64,000 nucleotides of DNA from Zymoseptoria tritici IPO323 (Eukaryota; Ascomycota; Dothideomycetes; Mycosphaerellales; Mycosphaerellaceae): the NCBI RefSeq assembly GCF_000219625.1, contig NC_018206.1, positions 62,001-126,000 of the forward strand. Direction: 5' to 3'. Under the pieces are notes generated by a model. That model saw only the letters and a program-made list of their open reading frames with translations, had not been told where the DNA came from and ran no database searches. The position numbers and the translations under genes were made by a program. Shown here in pieces: positions 1-10,322 of this stretch (the first letter of the stretch is position 1; every line of letters starts with the position of its first letter).

Positions 1-2735
1 CTATCGACAGGCTAGCAATTGCTACGTAAAGACCGCACCTCCGATACCGTTACCCTCTACGAGACGAGCGCGTCCTATAACCCCTCCCTTCGGCCTAATT
101 CCTTTAAGATTAAGGGCATTAAATATACTCGTTATAAGGTAATTGTATTGCTAGGCAATTAGTAGAAGGCTCGGAAGATAACCTCGCTAATTTAGATGTA
201 TAGTAAGGCGTTGTTGTCGTTAAGGGATAGTAAGAAGTACTACTATTGCTACCGCTTGTCACAGGCGGTGCCTGAGGCATAAACTCGGCTGTGCCGAGCC
301 TTCAAAAGTGGGGCGCAATCTTAGAACAAGGTTCTAAGATTCTTGTCTTTTGGCACTTTTGGCCCAGTGGTAAAGCGCCCCACCCTGAACCCCAAGGTCG
401 CCAGTTCGAGCCGGAGCTACCTCCGGTCGGACCCTGACACCGCTATAAAGTAGCTAGTAAGGAGTAGCGCTTATTGTCGTGCTCGAGTAGCAATAGACCT
501 ACTCTTAATTATATAGCTAGCTATAGGATTAACCGTCTAACTAGTAAAGCACTTGTTAGAATGCTAGTAGAGTAAGAGCCTATTAATAAGGCTATCGCCG
601 GTAGTATAGTATATTAGGCTCTAACTAAGAAGTACGTAATTATAGAGTTTAAGGACCTTCTCGTGCGCTAGATAGTATATTACTACGTTGCCTTCCGTAT
701 AGTTAAGAACGAGTATTTCCGCGACCTTATTAACTTCCTTAGCTCTTCTATAGGGACCTTCCTACCGCGCGCGGCGTCGACGATTCGGTAGTAGATACTC
801 GAGGCGTACGCGGTTAAGAAGAAGAAGGTGCGGAAGGAGCTAGAGGGTGCGATTAGTAGCGTCTACCTGTCCTTCGACGGCTAGACCTCGCTAAACAACT
901 ACTTAATCCTTAGTATATTCGTATACTTTATCGATAGCTAAGGCGTTCGTTAGATCCGGTTACTAGCCTTTAGAAGGACCTTTAGTACGAAGTTAGCTAA
1001 GAACGAGGCGGCTACCTTACTAGAAGTTATTAGAGAATACGAGCTAGAGTAGAAGGTCGGATACTTCGTCTACGACAATATTAATACTAACGACGCCTAT
1101 ATTAACCTCGTGCTCCTCGAGCTCTTCCCTTACTCGACCGAGAAGTAGCGTAATAGAAGAAGGATCCGCTGCCTTAGCTATGTCGCTAACATCTACGCGA
1201 GGGCGTTGTTGCTCGGTGTTAGAGCTAGTAAGGCTTTAGCGGCGTTAAGAGCGAAGGTCGAGAAGGGCGCGCTAGACGTAGAAGAGCTCTTCTAGAGCAT
1301 AAGAGGGCCGGTCGGTATACTACATAATATTATTAGATTTATTCGTACGTCGCTAGGGCGGCTCGAGAAGTTCGTAGAGACGGTTGTTAGTAGAGTTTTA
1401 GTAACATTCGATAAAAAGAAGGTAAGTTTTGAGGTAGAGCTATACTAGCTGTTTTCGAATTTATAATTAGCTAACGCTAGCGGGCCGTAGACGGGACTTT
1501 CCTTCCCGCGCTTCCGTAGAGCCCCTTAAACCCCCTTACTATACCTTCTAATTTATTTACTTATACGTTTTTAGCTTGTTTAAGACAACGACATACGATG
1601 GAACTCCTCCTTTTATATAATTACGCGTACGCTCGAGCTTAAGGAGCGTATTACTAAGTTCGTAGCCGCCTAGCTACGCTCTACACCGCGCGAGAAGACC
1701 CTTACTTCTAACCGACTTAAGCCTTAGTACTAGACTTAACTTAACAAGATTTACGACGCTCTCGCGACCTTCGAGGTAGCTATAATAGACTCTTAAGGCA
1801 ATGCTAAGACCTTCCTATTTAACTAGTATCCTACGCTAAGTTTTATACTAGATAACATTAATAATTTTAGAGCAGAATTCGCCGTAGACGCCGCTATAAC
1901 TCCCTCCTTTAAATACGTCTTAGACTGCTACGAGTACGTATAGCACAAGCTCGAGAAGTACTATAAGCTCGCCGACAATACGCCTATCCTCTTCGCCGCC
2001 GTCTACCTTAATCCCCTCGCTAAGAGCCGCTAGTTTACCGACAAATAGAAGTAAGATAAGTAGAAGGAATAGGCTACTATTGTTAGGCAATAGGTAGTAG
2101 ATCTTTGGACGGCTAAATATAAGGACAACACACCGGCAGCTCTACGAGCAGTCGCACCGGCCGCTCCGCTAGACGAGTCTATAAAGCACCGCTATCGCGA
2201 ATATAAGCGTATAAAGCTAGATACTGCTTAGTCTACATTGCTCGATAAATTAGACGACTACCTGTCCTTAGACCCTATTGCAGACCCTTAGTATTTAAGC
2301 GGCAGCTTTAATAAGAAGATTCTACTCTTTAATGCTATCGGCTAGTAGATAGCACGTCGTCGTTAATAGCTAAGCCTCTTACGAATAGCTCTTAATTGCT
2401 TGTTAATTCCTTTAATAAGTAACAACCCTAAACGCTCGTTTAGCTCTAGTAGAGACATAATTAACTACCGGCGTTCTTAGCTAGCTAGCGACATTATTAA
2501 GGCATGTGCGTTCCTTCGCAGTGTATATAGACCTCCTATTAAGACTTTAAGAGCCGGTGCAACAACATTAGCCTTTAACGACGAGGAGGTTATTAAGGAG
2601 TCCTTAAACGGCCAGACAACAAGCTCCTTTATAAGCGATATAACAGCCGGCTTTACAACCTTCTGCACTACTTAAGGGGACTCACAGACGACAGAGGTTG
2701 ACTTTAAGAGCTGATTAACACACTCACGACTAAGG
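1..2735 (+). mobile_element. RIP-degraded hAT transposon, left end outside window
   Basis: Plus-strand translation gives hAT-transposase similarity broken by many TAG/TAA stops. Readable pieces in order are a zinc-finger-like Y-Y-C-Y segment near 240, the core block LSFDG*TS near 870 (the stop sits where Trp is usual), YLNPLAKSR near 2005, and a C-terminal dimerisation block with S-N-N-P-K-R-S-F-S near 2415. Stops sit where CAG or TGG would be expected, and CA/TG dinucleotides are scarce, as expected from RIP. Coding similarity ends near 2690. The left terminus is outside the window and the right terminal repeat was not resolved, so the right edge is approximate. The element is dead. Confidence 0.8.
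260..438 (+). mobile_element. tRNA-like (SINE-like) insertion inside the hAT element
   Basis: This stretch interrupts the hAT reading frame and, unlike its surroundings, is rich in CA and TG. It has a Pol III A-box-like TGGCCCAGTGG (360-370) and a B-box-like GTTCGAGCC (404-412). Their 44-nt spacing equals that of a tRNA. No cloverleaf forms, because anticodon and T stems do not pair, so it is not a functional tRNA gene. Perfect hairpins precede it: CTCGGC/GCCGAG (284-298) and CTTAGAAC/GTTCTAAG (320-338). Longer pairings CAAAAGTG/CACTTTTG and GGGGCGC/GCGCCCC span it. It is probably a short tRNA-derived retroposon. The exact ends are uncertain. Confidence 0.5.
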
Positions 2736-3566
2736 AGGTGTTGGATATACATAGATATCCACTGGATCGTGCCAAGATCCATGTTGTATTGTATTGTATC
2801 TACCATCAGATCCAAAACAATCCAATACAACAAGCTCACTGTACCACGCTGCATCAATTGTGTCACGCCAATGCTGACGCCGTATTGGTCGAACACTGAT
2901 CCGTCATCGGCTTTTGCAATTTGCTTCTGGTCAAATCTTTTCCTGTCTCATCCCGGCTCCGTGCCCTTCGATCTGGTTCCTCGAACTTCTCGCCTGGGTT
3001 TCTGGCTCTTCACCTGACCACTCGGTCTGGAGGCTGCGCACGACCAACACGCTGTTGATTCCGTGCGCTCTGCGAGCCCGTCAACGGCGAATGATCAACA
3101 GCTGCTGGGAGACGTTCCAGCTGTCTGGCCTCGTGTTGGTATAGACCCGGTTCTCGCGCGAGTTGTAGTGATGGCACACCTTAAACCGCAACGCTGCCGT
3201 CCAAGTCCGACGTCCATGTGTCAATCGTCTACTCCCCGGTTGCTGAAGGGGTCATCACAAAGTCGGAATCGTGGCGCTGATCTTGCTGTAAACACCCTTA
3301 CCACTGCCGCTGATACTTCTCGGCTGGCAGATGAACACGAACTCCAGCCAGGAGAGACAGCAGTCTCCTGGGTACAGGGACAGCAAACTTCTTTTCATAG
3401 AGCGCCGGTTGTGAACTTAAATGTGTCAACAGCCAAATGATCTCAGAGCACCAAGAACGCCGAACCTGCATATTCGAAGACCCTTGCCAAAGACAGCCAA
3501 GCCATCGTTCCATCCGGCCAGCCTTGCAAGACACCCATCCCCATCCCATCACCCCAAATCGCCCCC
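2736..3566. other. Intergenic; hairpin-rich edge, no gene recognised
   Basis: The first 100 bases carry consecutive hairpins: GGATAT/ATATCC (2752-2769), TGGATC/AGATCCA, and TGTTGTATTG pairing with CAATACAACA (about 2782-2832). They may be the subterminal repeats of the hAT element or a small inverted-repeat element. From about 2840 on, CA and TG are normal again, so the RIP-affected block ends here. Open frames in this stretch show no recognisable protein features. Confidence 0.4.
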
Positions 3567-4499
3567 TCAAGGCGACATAGCAAACGACCTCCTCGTCTGC
3601 AGACTCGCAACCTTTCTCTCCGGCACATAATAATTCGCCGGCAACTTGAAAACATTCATCAAACTCAAATACTCCGCGACATCAATCGTCAACGCCTTGA
3701 TGATCACCGCCGGCAAAAAACCTCCCTCCGCACTCTCCACCCCAACCATAGCCGTACACTGATCCAGCAAGTCGTCCTCCAAGACATCATGTAACAACTT
3801 CGCCGACGTCTCGTCCAGCCAAGTCTCCTCATCCGTCTCCCGGACATCGCTAATGATGCGTTGCAGCATGGAGATGTCAACGCCGCCTTGAGGTCGGGAC
3901 ACGAGCCGGTTGGAGAGGTTGACGAAGTATTCTACGGGTAGACGCATGACGCCCGGCACGCCGGTGAAGGAGTCGTAGTAGATTGTTGGTCCGCCGGCGG
4001 GGATGGTAGCGAGGATGGCGCAGTTGTGATCGGGAGCGGCGGAGTGGACGAGGAGTTCACCCTTGTGGTTTTCGGTGGAAGGTTGGGTTGGTCCAGCCGG
4101 TTCGTCGGGAAACTTTAACATTTGGGCAAGTTTGTAAGCGTCAAAGACTCGATTGTTGTGGAAGCAGGGTTGCATGTCGAGGACGTAGATTCGGATATCG
4201 GCCGCGCCTTGGTCGGCTAGCCATGCGGTCTTCTCCAGTGCGCGGTCCCAAATCCAGACGACGGAGACGAAGGGTGTGAGTTCGGGATCGGCGAGGAGGT
4301 GTTTCGTGGCGATTTCGAGGGTTGCTGGGCCGTAGACTTGAGGTGAGAGGTCGGGTCCGTCGTATGATGATTTGGAGAATGCGCCGTGTCGGCCTTCGCC
4401 CTCGACGAGAAATGCGACGGGATATTTTAGGAGAGCAGAGGTTGGATCTATCCGGCATTCTTCGAGAAGTTCTTGGTCCATGGCTAGTATTGAGGTCAA
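3567..4499 (-). CDS. Hypothetical protein, possibly DUF7587-like
   Basis: Uninterrupted 310-codon frame with no intron needed. No signal peptide or membrane segment is visible. The segment around residues 68-110, with TPFVSV, a following W-x-x-A-L and IRIYVLDM, resembles the central block of fungal DUF7587 proteins (thought to share an ADP-ribosyltransferase-like fold). This is from memory and is weak. The C-terminal part is acidic and shows no known motif. A second in-frame Met at residue 7 (MDQELLEE) could be the true start. It sits alone between the hAT remnant and POP7, on the same strand as POP7. The function is unknown. Confidence 0.6.
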   Translation of the reverse strand: MTSILAMDQELLEECRIDPTSALLKYPVAFLVEGEGRHGAFSKSSYDGPDLSPQVYGPATLEIATKHLLADPELTPFVSVVWIWDRALEKTAWLADQGAADIRIYVLDMQPCFHNNRVFDAYKLAQMLKFPDEPAGPTQPSTENHKGELLVHSAAPDHNCAILATIPAGGPTIYYDSFTGVPGVMRLPVEYFVNLSNRLVSRPQGGVDISMLQRIISDVRETDEETWLDETSAKLLHDVLEDDLLDQCTAMVGVESAEGGFLPAVIIKALTIDVAEYLSLMNVFKLPANYYVPERKVASLQTRRSFAMSP

Positions 4500-5413
4500 G
4501 GGGTGCGGCTGAAGGATATGCAGGAACGTCGGGAACTCGTCTTTGGTGTCAATAATATCAAGTGCTATGCATTATGGTTGTTTGTTGTTGATTCGAGGAG
4601 TGCATCGGGGGGGCATCTGTCAGCTTTGACAGTGCGGGAAAGCCACATTGTGTTCCCTGACTCGGTGGTGCTGCGAGGTGAAGTCATTTCGAAACTCTGT
4701 CGATTTGGGTACCATCTCCAAATATGAAGAATCGGACAGCAGGTGTGTCTATGATTCATATCTGGCATTGAGAGCAACGCACAGTCATTGCACCTGGCTG
4801 AAGCATCGATTTCGCCATTGACACAGGTGCAGTGATGTCGAGAAGAGGCGCGACGGTGATGCTGGAAGTCTCGGCTATACTTCGTACCACCAAAGAGATC
4901 GGCAGGGCGCTGACGCAGGGATCGACGTGCCCGACGCCGGTCTGGCCAGCCCAGCCCATCGATTCGGACGAGAGTCTTGTGTTCGATATGTCCAGTCGCT
5001 GGTACGAATTAAAAAGCCCTCCCGCTGCGTTACAACGACTGCCGGGGTGCTGCGTGGTTTTCCGCCCTGCTTTCAGAAGTTCACAGGTCCTTTCCAGGCG
5101 CATTGCTCTGGTTCGTCGGGAAGAAGCGAATCAGCGTACCGCGCCATTTCTTACAGCACGAATTCCGGTTGACCGATAGCCTTCACGGCGGAGTGTTGGG
5201 CTAGGTATTTCCAATACGCGTGCTTCCAGCCAGTGAACCAGAACCAGCAAGTCGGGCCTGCGTTCATAGACAGAGTCGTGGGTCTACGGACGCTGGTGCC
5301 CGATTGTGCGAGGTGCGCCCAGGGAGAGGACAGGCCGTCGCTTCGATGTAGCGACAGCGCAGCGTGTCTAGCACGAGCTCCGATGGATTGAGTGTAGTCT
5401 CAGAGCAGACCTC
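4500..5413. other. Intergenic, no gene recognised
   Basis: Frames on both strands overlap one another without recognisable motifs. The stretch contains the upstream region of the 3567-4499 gene and the 3' flank of POP7. Base composition is ordinary, without RIP bias. Confidence 0.4.
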
Positions 5414-6127
5414 TCATCGCAAGCTCACACACACCTCCAACACACTGATATGCCGTATCCTCGCCTCGGGCAGATCCTCGCCATTACCATCCTCCAGCCC
5501 CATCTTGTCCAGCTCCTCGCCCTCTGCTTCCGGCTCATTATACTCAATCCCATCCACCGCCTTCGCCGTCCCCGTCCGGATCTTCACATCATAAACCTCC
5601 CCTCTTTGCTGAAACCAGCAGCCCAACTCCAGCACTTTCTGTATCGCTTTGCCCGTGCCTTTGATGACCACCTCTTCCGAACCTGCACCGTCCTCCGCCT
5701 CATCTAAACCAACTCCTCCACCTCGCCGCCTCTTTCGCTTGATGCTCTCCACCTGCCCGGCGATCGCGGCAATCTCATCGCCTCCACCTCGACCTCGTCG
5801 CCTAGTCTCGTTCTTTGCTTTCGTGGTAGCGCTTTGCACGAGTCGCTTGTCGGCTTGCCGGAGTAGTTTCTCGCATCGAGCGACGGCGGAGAGGAAGGGT
5901 GTGCGACTTGCGACGTAGACAACTTTGGGAGAGATTGCGGAGTATGGTGAGGAGAGGACTGGGTGGAGCAGAGGGCGTTTGGAGATGTGCGCATCTGTGT
6001 TGTCGTGTTAGTCGGAGGTGAAGGTTGGGTTGTGGGGGAGAGACTTGCTTGTTGGGAGTGGTGCGCGCTTGTGTGCTGGGTTTGTTGCGTTATGTCGACG
6101 ACGCTTCGCTGCTGGTTCGGAGTCCAT
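5414..6127 (-). CDS. POP7: Ribonuclease P/MRP subunit POP7 (Rpp20 family)
   Basis: Two exons, 6127-6049 and 5994-5414. The protein is an Alba-like RNA-binding subunit of nuclear RNase P and RNase MRP, which process pre-tRNA and pre-rRNA. Family hallmarks seen are a basic N-terminus (AAKRRRHN), KRPLLHP soon after the splice junction, the block PKVVYVASRTPF, then VVIKGTGKAI, a GCWFQQR segment, and a conserved end IRHISVLEV. Start chosen at MDSEPAAK. The 54-nt intron (5995-6048) appears to use a GC donor (GCAAGT) and CAG acceptor with a CTAAC branch site. This junction restores the frame and gives the expected N-A-H-I-S-KRPLLHP, whereas the nearby GT does not keep frame. The acidic tail is longer than in yeast. 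Confidence 0.88.
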
Positions 6128-6792
6128 GGTAGGAATATGCGGAAAGAATGTTGTTGTGAATATGGGCAGAGAGGAATAGTTTGTCGTTCGCTGCCGAAAG
6201 CTCTCAAAGCTCTCCAGCCATCTCATCACCGTGCAGCGGAGTCAGCTCCGGTTCTGACATTGATTGCTCTTCTTCCACTGTCTTGAAGTCCGCACAAGAA
6301 TAGGCGCAAGCGGAGGACGGTCAGGTGATGCTTTCCTACGCTCTCGAATATTACATGACCTGAGTGAGCGCACAGCAATCCCCGGAGCGCGCTCTCACGA
6401 AGGGAGGAGACCGAACGGGCGGGATGATGGAGGCTTGCAAGTACGCGCCAACTTGGGACATCCCGTGAGAAACATATCAGGCTACACGACCCGCGAAGAA
6501 CACTGTGACGATGAAGAGAATCATGAGAAGAGAAGACGGTAACGATGTGGGAAACACGATCTCTCGAGATTATGAAGACCAGCAGCCACAAACATCGAGC
6601 CAGCCAAAAGCGCTGGTGATGTACTCCGACACGAAACACCGTTCGCCATGCAATCATCCGCCATCCACCATTCATCGTCCATCAGCTCCGTGCCATCTCC
6701 GACCAGGCCATTGTCTTAACGCGCGGCCATCGGTGCACAACATGGCCAGCCACGTTGTATGCCGTGAACTCCGCGTGTAGTGGTGGGCCTTC
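6128..6792. other. Intergenic between POP7 and a small conserved gene
   Basis: Contains the POP7 upstream region and the 3' flank of the next minus-strand gene. Open frames here have no recognisable motif. Confidence 0.35.
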
Positions 6793-7297
6793 TCAAGGCA
6801 AATGTCCGTATCCTACATCTGGTGCCTCCCAAAGGTCCTCATCATCCGGCCACACGGGCTTCTTGTTCCCTTTCTTGGTGGAATCGGGCTTCTCGGCTGC
6901 ATGGGTCGCCTTCTTGAATTGCAGTGTCTCGGGATCGTGGACATAGCCATGGCAGGCGACGTGAGTGTCTTGGCCCAAGTTGTCTTGCGTCTTGTAGCTG
7001 AAGGTGACGTGGTCGCCCATGGGATCCTTCTGGCGCCTCCCATTGATCGTCGTCGTCGAGTGGACTTCGCTCCTGCTACCTCTCAGGCCACTGTGTTGAA
7101 AGACTGGTCCCGCAGTTCGGCAAAATTCCAGTATTCGGTATGGACATGACAACATACCTGATGAAGACTGCCTTCGGGTAGAGCTGCTTGTCACGGGCTG
7201 TCTGGTACGCCAATGCGATGAGTTGCCGCATTCTGGCTTCGCTCCCGGGGATATGTCTGGCGTGAAAGTAGAACTTGACAATGTTGACGGTAGACAT
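6793..7297 (-). CDS. Small conserved fungal hypothetical protein
   Basis: Two exons, 7297-7158 and 7090-6793, encode 145 residues. The 67-nt intron has a clear GTATGT donor and an ACACAG acceptor, and splicing gives an uninterrupted frame reading ...KAVFI-SGLRGSR. The N-terminus (STVNIVKFYFHARH) is compact and is followed by a helix-like stretch. The second exon is hydrophilic with GDHVTFSYKTQ, CHGYV and a C-terminal W-P-D-D-E-D-L-W block. There is no signal peptide or membrane segment. The layout resembles a conserved family of short fungal proteins of unknown function. Met at 7297 is preferred over the upstream in-frame Met at 7369 because it fits the compact start. Confidence 0.65.
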
Positions 7298-8092
7298 GGT
7301 GCTCGAGGTATTCTGCTTGTCAACGATATGCACCACTCGAGAAGCGGACTCTCGCGGCCTCTTAAACATTGTCCGACACGAGCGTCCGATGCTTAGCCAT
7401 TGCCAGTCGCTCGTATGTAGTGGCTAGCGATCACGCCTGGTACGACGTGATTAGATGTCGTATCCTGGAGCGCTTAGAGCAGAGTGTCCGAGGCCTCATC
7501 GCTGCAAGAAGCTCACTTGGTTGGGCTACATGAACGTTCAGTTTCGCACGAACATTAGCATGTTTCGAGAACAAGCGCCGCATCGAGTGTTCGTTGGCCA
7601 GACACACTCCAACACCGTGGTATAGGCGCTCAGAGATTGCTTCGATGCCAGGTCCCTCAGATCGTCTTCAGTCGCGACCTTGTATACCTATATATACGTA
7701 CCTTGCATCCGAAGTCGCTAGCGTGATGCCTGATTTGTTGCCTGAAGCCTGCAGGAGGCGCCCACTTCCTTTGCGCTTTTCCATCGACTGCGACTTCATC
7801 ACGCTCGTGTCTCCACAGGTAACGCTGCGTGCTTCGTCACTTCGCCGGCGGACCTTGTTGATCCTTTCAATTTGTCACATGAGACCGATGCCGTCGCTGT
7901 CATTCTTCGCCCGGCCCGGTTTGGTCTTGATGGAAAGGGCATGGAACCATTTCTGCTGATTCACTGCAGATGAGCGCTTGGATATCGCGTCAGGCGCGTT
8001 TGTGCCGCGCGCCAACACACTGCTCGAGCCCTTGTTCTCTAAAGCGCATACGGCCCAGCTTCCTCCCTCGTTTACACTGCCACTACACGACG
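7298..8092. promoter_or_regulatory. Divergent intergenic region
   Basis: About 0.8 kb separates two divergently transcribed genes, the small conserved protein (minus) and the SRPK-like kinase (plus), so it must hold both promoters. No coding motif was recognised and no specific operator can be assigned. Confidence 0.35.
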
Positions 8093-9415
8093 ATGTCAGC
8101 ACCATCAACCGAATACGGATACATCGACGGCGTGGAGCACCTTGGCGACTACAAACCGGGCGGATATCATCCCGTTCACATCGATGACCGGCTCGACCAG
8201 CGATATCGAATAGTACACAAGCTCGGCCATGGCACTTTCTCCACTGCCTGGCTTGCCATTGATGAGAAGATATCGAAATACGTCGCCATCAAAGTCGGCA
8301 CAGCAGACTCAGATCGTACCGAAGCCAAGATCCTGTCACGCCTCGCAGAGAACTTCACACACAACCTCGACTTGGAGCGCACGCCGCCACTGCTTCCCGT
8401 CGTCCTCGACTGCTTCGATATCAATGGGCCTAATGGCACCCATCCGTGCCTCGTGACGTCTCCGGCACAGTGCAGCTTGCGGGACGCAGTGGAGGCATCG
8501 GGTAGGGGCTTGTTCCAGCTTGAAGTGGCGAGATCTCTCGCAGCGCAGCTCGTCATGGCCGTATCAGTCGTCCATTCACAGGGTTATGCCCATGGGGGTG
8601 AGCAAGCCTTCGCACCAACCGCCCGACGACTTGACTGACATCCTGCTCCAGATCTTCATCTCGGCAATCTCCTCATCCAGTGGCCCTCGAGCCTCAACAG
8701 CTTATCGGTACAGCAATTGTATACACGGTACGGAGAGCCAGAAAAGGAGCCAGTAGTACGCCTCGACAACCAAGCAGCTTCAACGGCGCCCGGAGTCCCT
8801 TCCTATGCGGTGCCTGCCCTCTGGCTGGGCACGGAAAGTCACGAATTATGCCTTGACGACGCAAAGCTCATACTGAGCGACTTTGGAGTCGCCTTTCGAC
8901 CTGCCGACAAATCCCGATTCGAGTCATATACACCACTTATTCTCCGCCCACCTGAGGCATTCTTCGAGCCAACAGTACCGCTCACATTTGCTTCGGACAT
9001 CTGGAGCCTGGGATGTGTGATCTTCGAGCTTCTGGCCCATCGATCTCTCATCGATGGATTCCTGGCACCGCAGGACGAGATTACGGCGCAGCAGGTTGAA
9101 TTGCAGGGTCACATGCCACCCGAGTGGTGGGTCAAGTGGGAGAAGCGATCAAAGTGGTATGATGAAGAGGGTCAGCCTCTGAGCAACGCCTCCGATCGTT
9201 GGTCGTGGGAACGGCGATTTGAGCAGTGGATTCAGCATCCGCGGCGGAGGAGGGGTATGGAAGTGATCAGTGACAAGGAGAAGAATGCGCTGTTGAGTTT
9301 GCTCGGCCAAATGCTTGCTTGGAGGCCAGTGGAGCGACTGGATGTGAAGGAGGTGTTGAAAACGGAGTGGATGAAGGGATGGGCTTTACCGGCGTACCGG
9401 AAGGCTTGCAGATGA
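8093..9415 (+). CDS. SRPK-like serine/threonine protein kinase
   Basis: Two exons, 8093-8597 and 8652-9415, encode 422 residues. The intron is GTGAGC...CTCCAG, and splicing joins G|AT to make the catalytic Asp. Kinase landmarks in order are the glycine loop LGHGTFSTAW, the lysine motif VAIKVG, the catalytic loop HGDLHLGNLL, the magnesium motif SDFGVAF, a RPPE in place of APE, and SDIWSLGCVIFELL. HGD instead of HRD and the insert between the catalytic loop and DFG are common in fungal SRPK-type kinases. Members usually phosphorylate SR-type proteins, but the substrate here is unknown. The Met at 8093 starts just before the kinase N-lobe. Frames reading upstream are probably untranslated leader. 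Confidence 0.85.
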
Positions 9416-10322
9416 AGCTTGATATTCGAGGACTTAGAAAAGCATCCGCCCTTCTCCGCTCCGTGCCTAATCTTGTACAGAATGTCGCGCTGGAACGCAG
9501 CAGTTCCCATCGTCAAAGCATGTCGCCACCCAATTCCCCTACCATCCCGAAACCATTGCCGTCTACGAAGTGGTTGACGCTTTCGGATTCGGTTCGGAGT
9601 CAGATCCGCTCCACATCGGCATCTGCCTAAGGCAAACAAGCAAGTAAGCCATCTTTCTTTCTCCCACTCGACTTCTTCTTCTACACCATCACCATCGACA
9701 TGCTCCATCAAATCTTCGTATGGCTGTGAACCAGTCTACTAATCGATACGGCGTGGCATCAAGAACACGTAGATTGCCAGATTCTCACACGGACAAGCTC
9801 GTCGCTCCCGCAGGCGACAGAGCATGAGCAATGATGTCGTCCACTGGACCATGGTTATATTTCAATATACTCCGCCATGGTACTGCCCAACTCACAGCTT
9901 CGGCTTGAACTGTATCATTGCTTCTCGTTCACCTGGAACGCTTGCTGCCTCACCGACTCCAGCTGCCATTCTGCTCGTCTTGGTCGCAAAGACCGGTAGA
10001 CGTAGAGCTATCTCCTTGGTCCCGAACTCCGCCATTGCAGAATTTCGATGCAACCACCAATGGGAGATCAGCTTTACAGTAATACAGATGCCAGCACTCG
10101 ACTCACGATGGTCATTGTTCTCGGACTCACTATGGTATACCACGGTATGAGGCAAGCTGTTCGTTGCAAGGCGTGCCGACTATGGTCCACTTCTCGGGCG
10201 GCGCAAGGTAGCTCCTTCGCATTTTCCTTCTACAGCTGTCGCATTTCTCTCCTCTTTCGTCATTCCACAAGTCCTCGAGCAACCTGAGTCCTTGCGGAGT
10301 CTACAGATCGAAAAGCGCGACA
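9416..10322. other. Intergenic, no gene recognised
   Basis: Contains the 3' flank of the kinase and the upstream region of the 729-residue gene. Short open frames on both strands show no motif. Confidence 0.35.

Noticed and set aside
360..412. Functional tRNA gene
   Set aside because: A-box and B-box-like sequences and spacing fit, but the anticodon and T stems do not pair and no acceptor stem closes.
8652..8690. Pseudokinase because HRD is HGD
   Set aside because: The catalytic Asp, the Asn and DFG are present, and HGD is common in fungal SRPK-like kinases.
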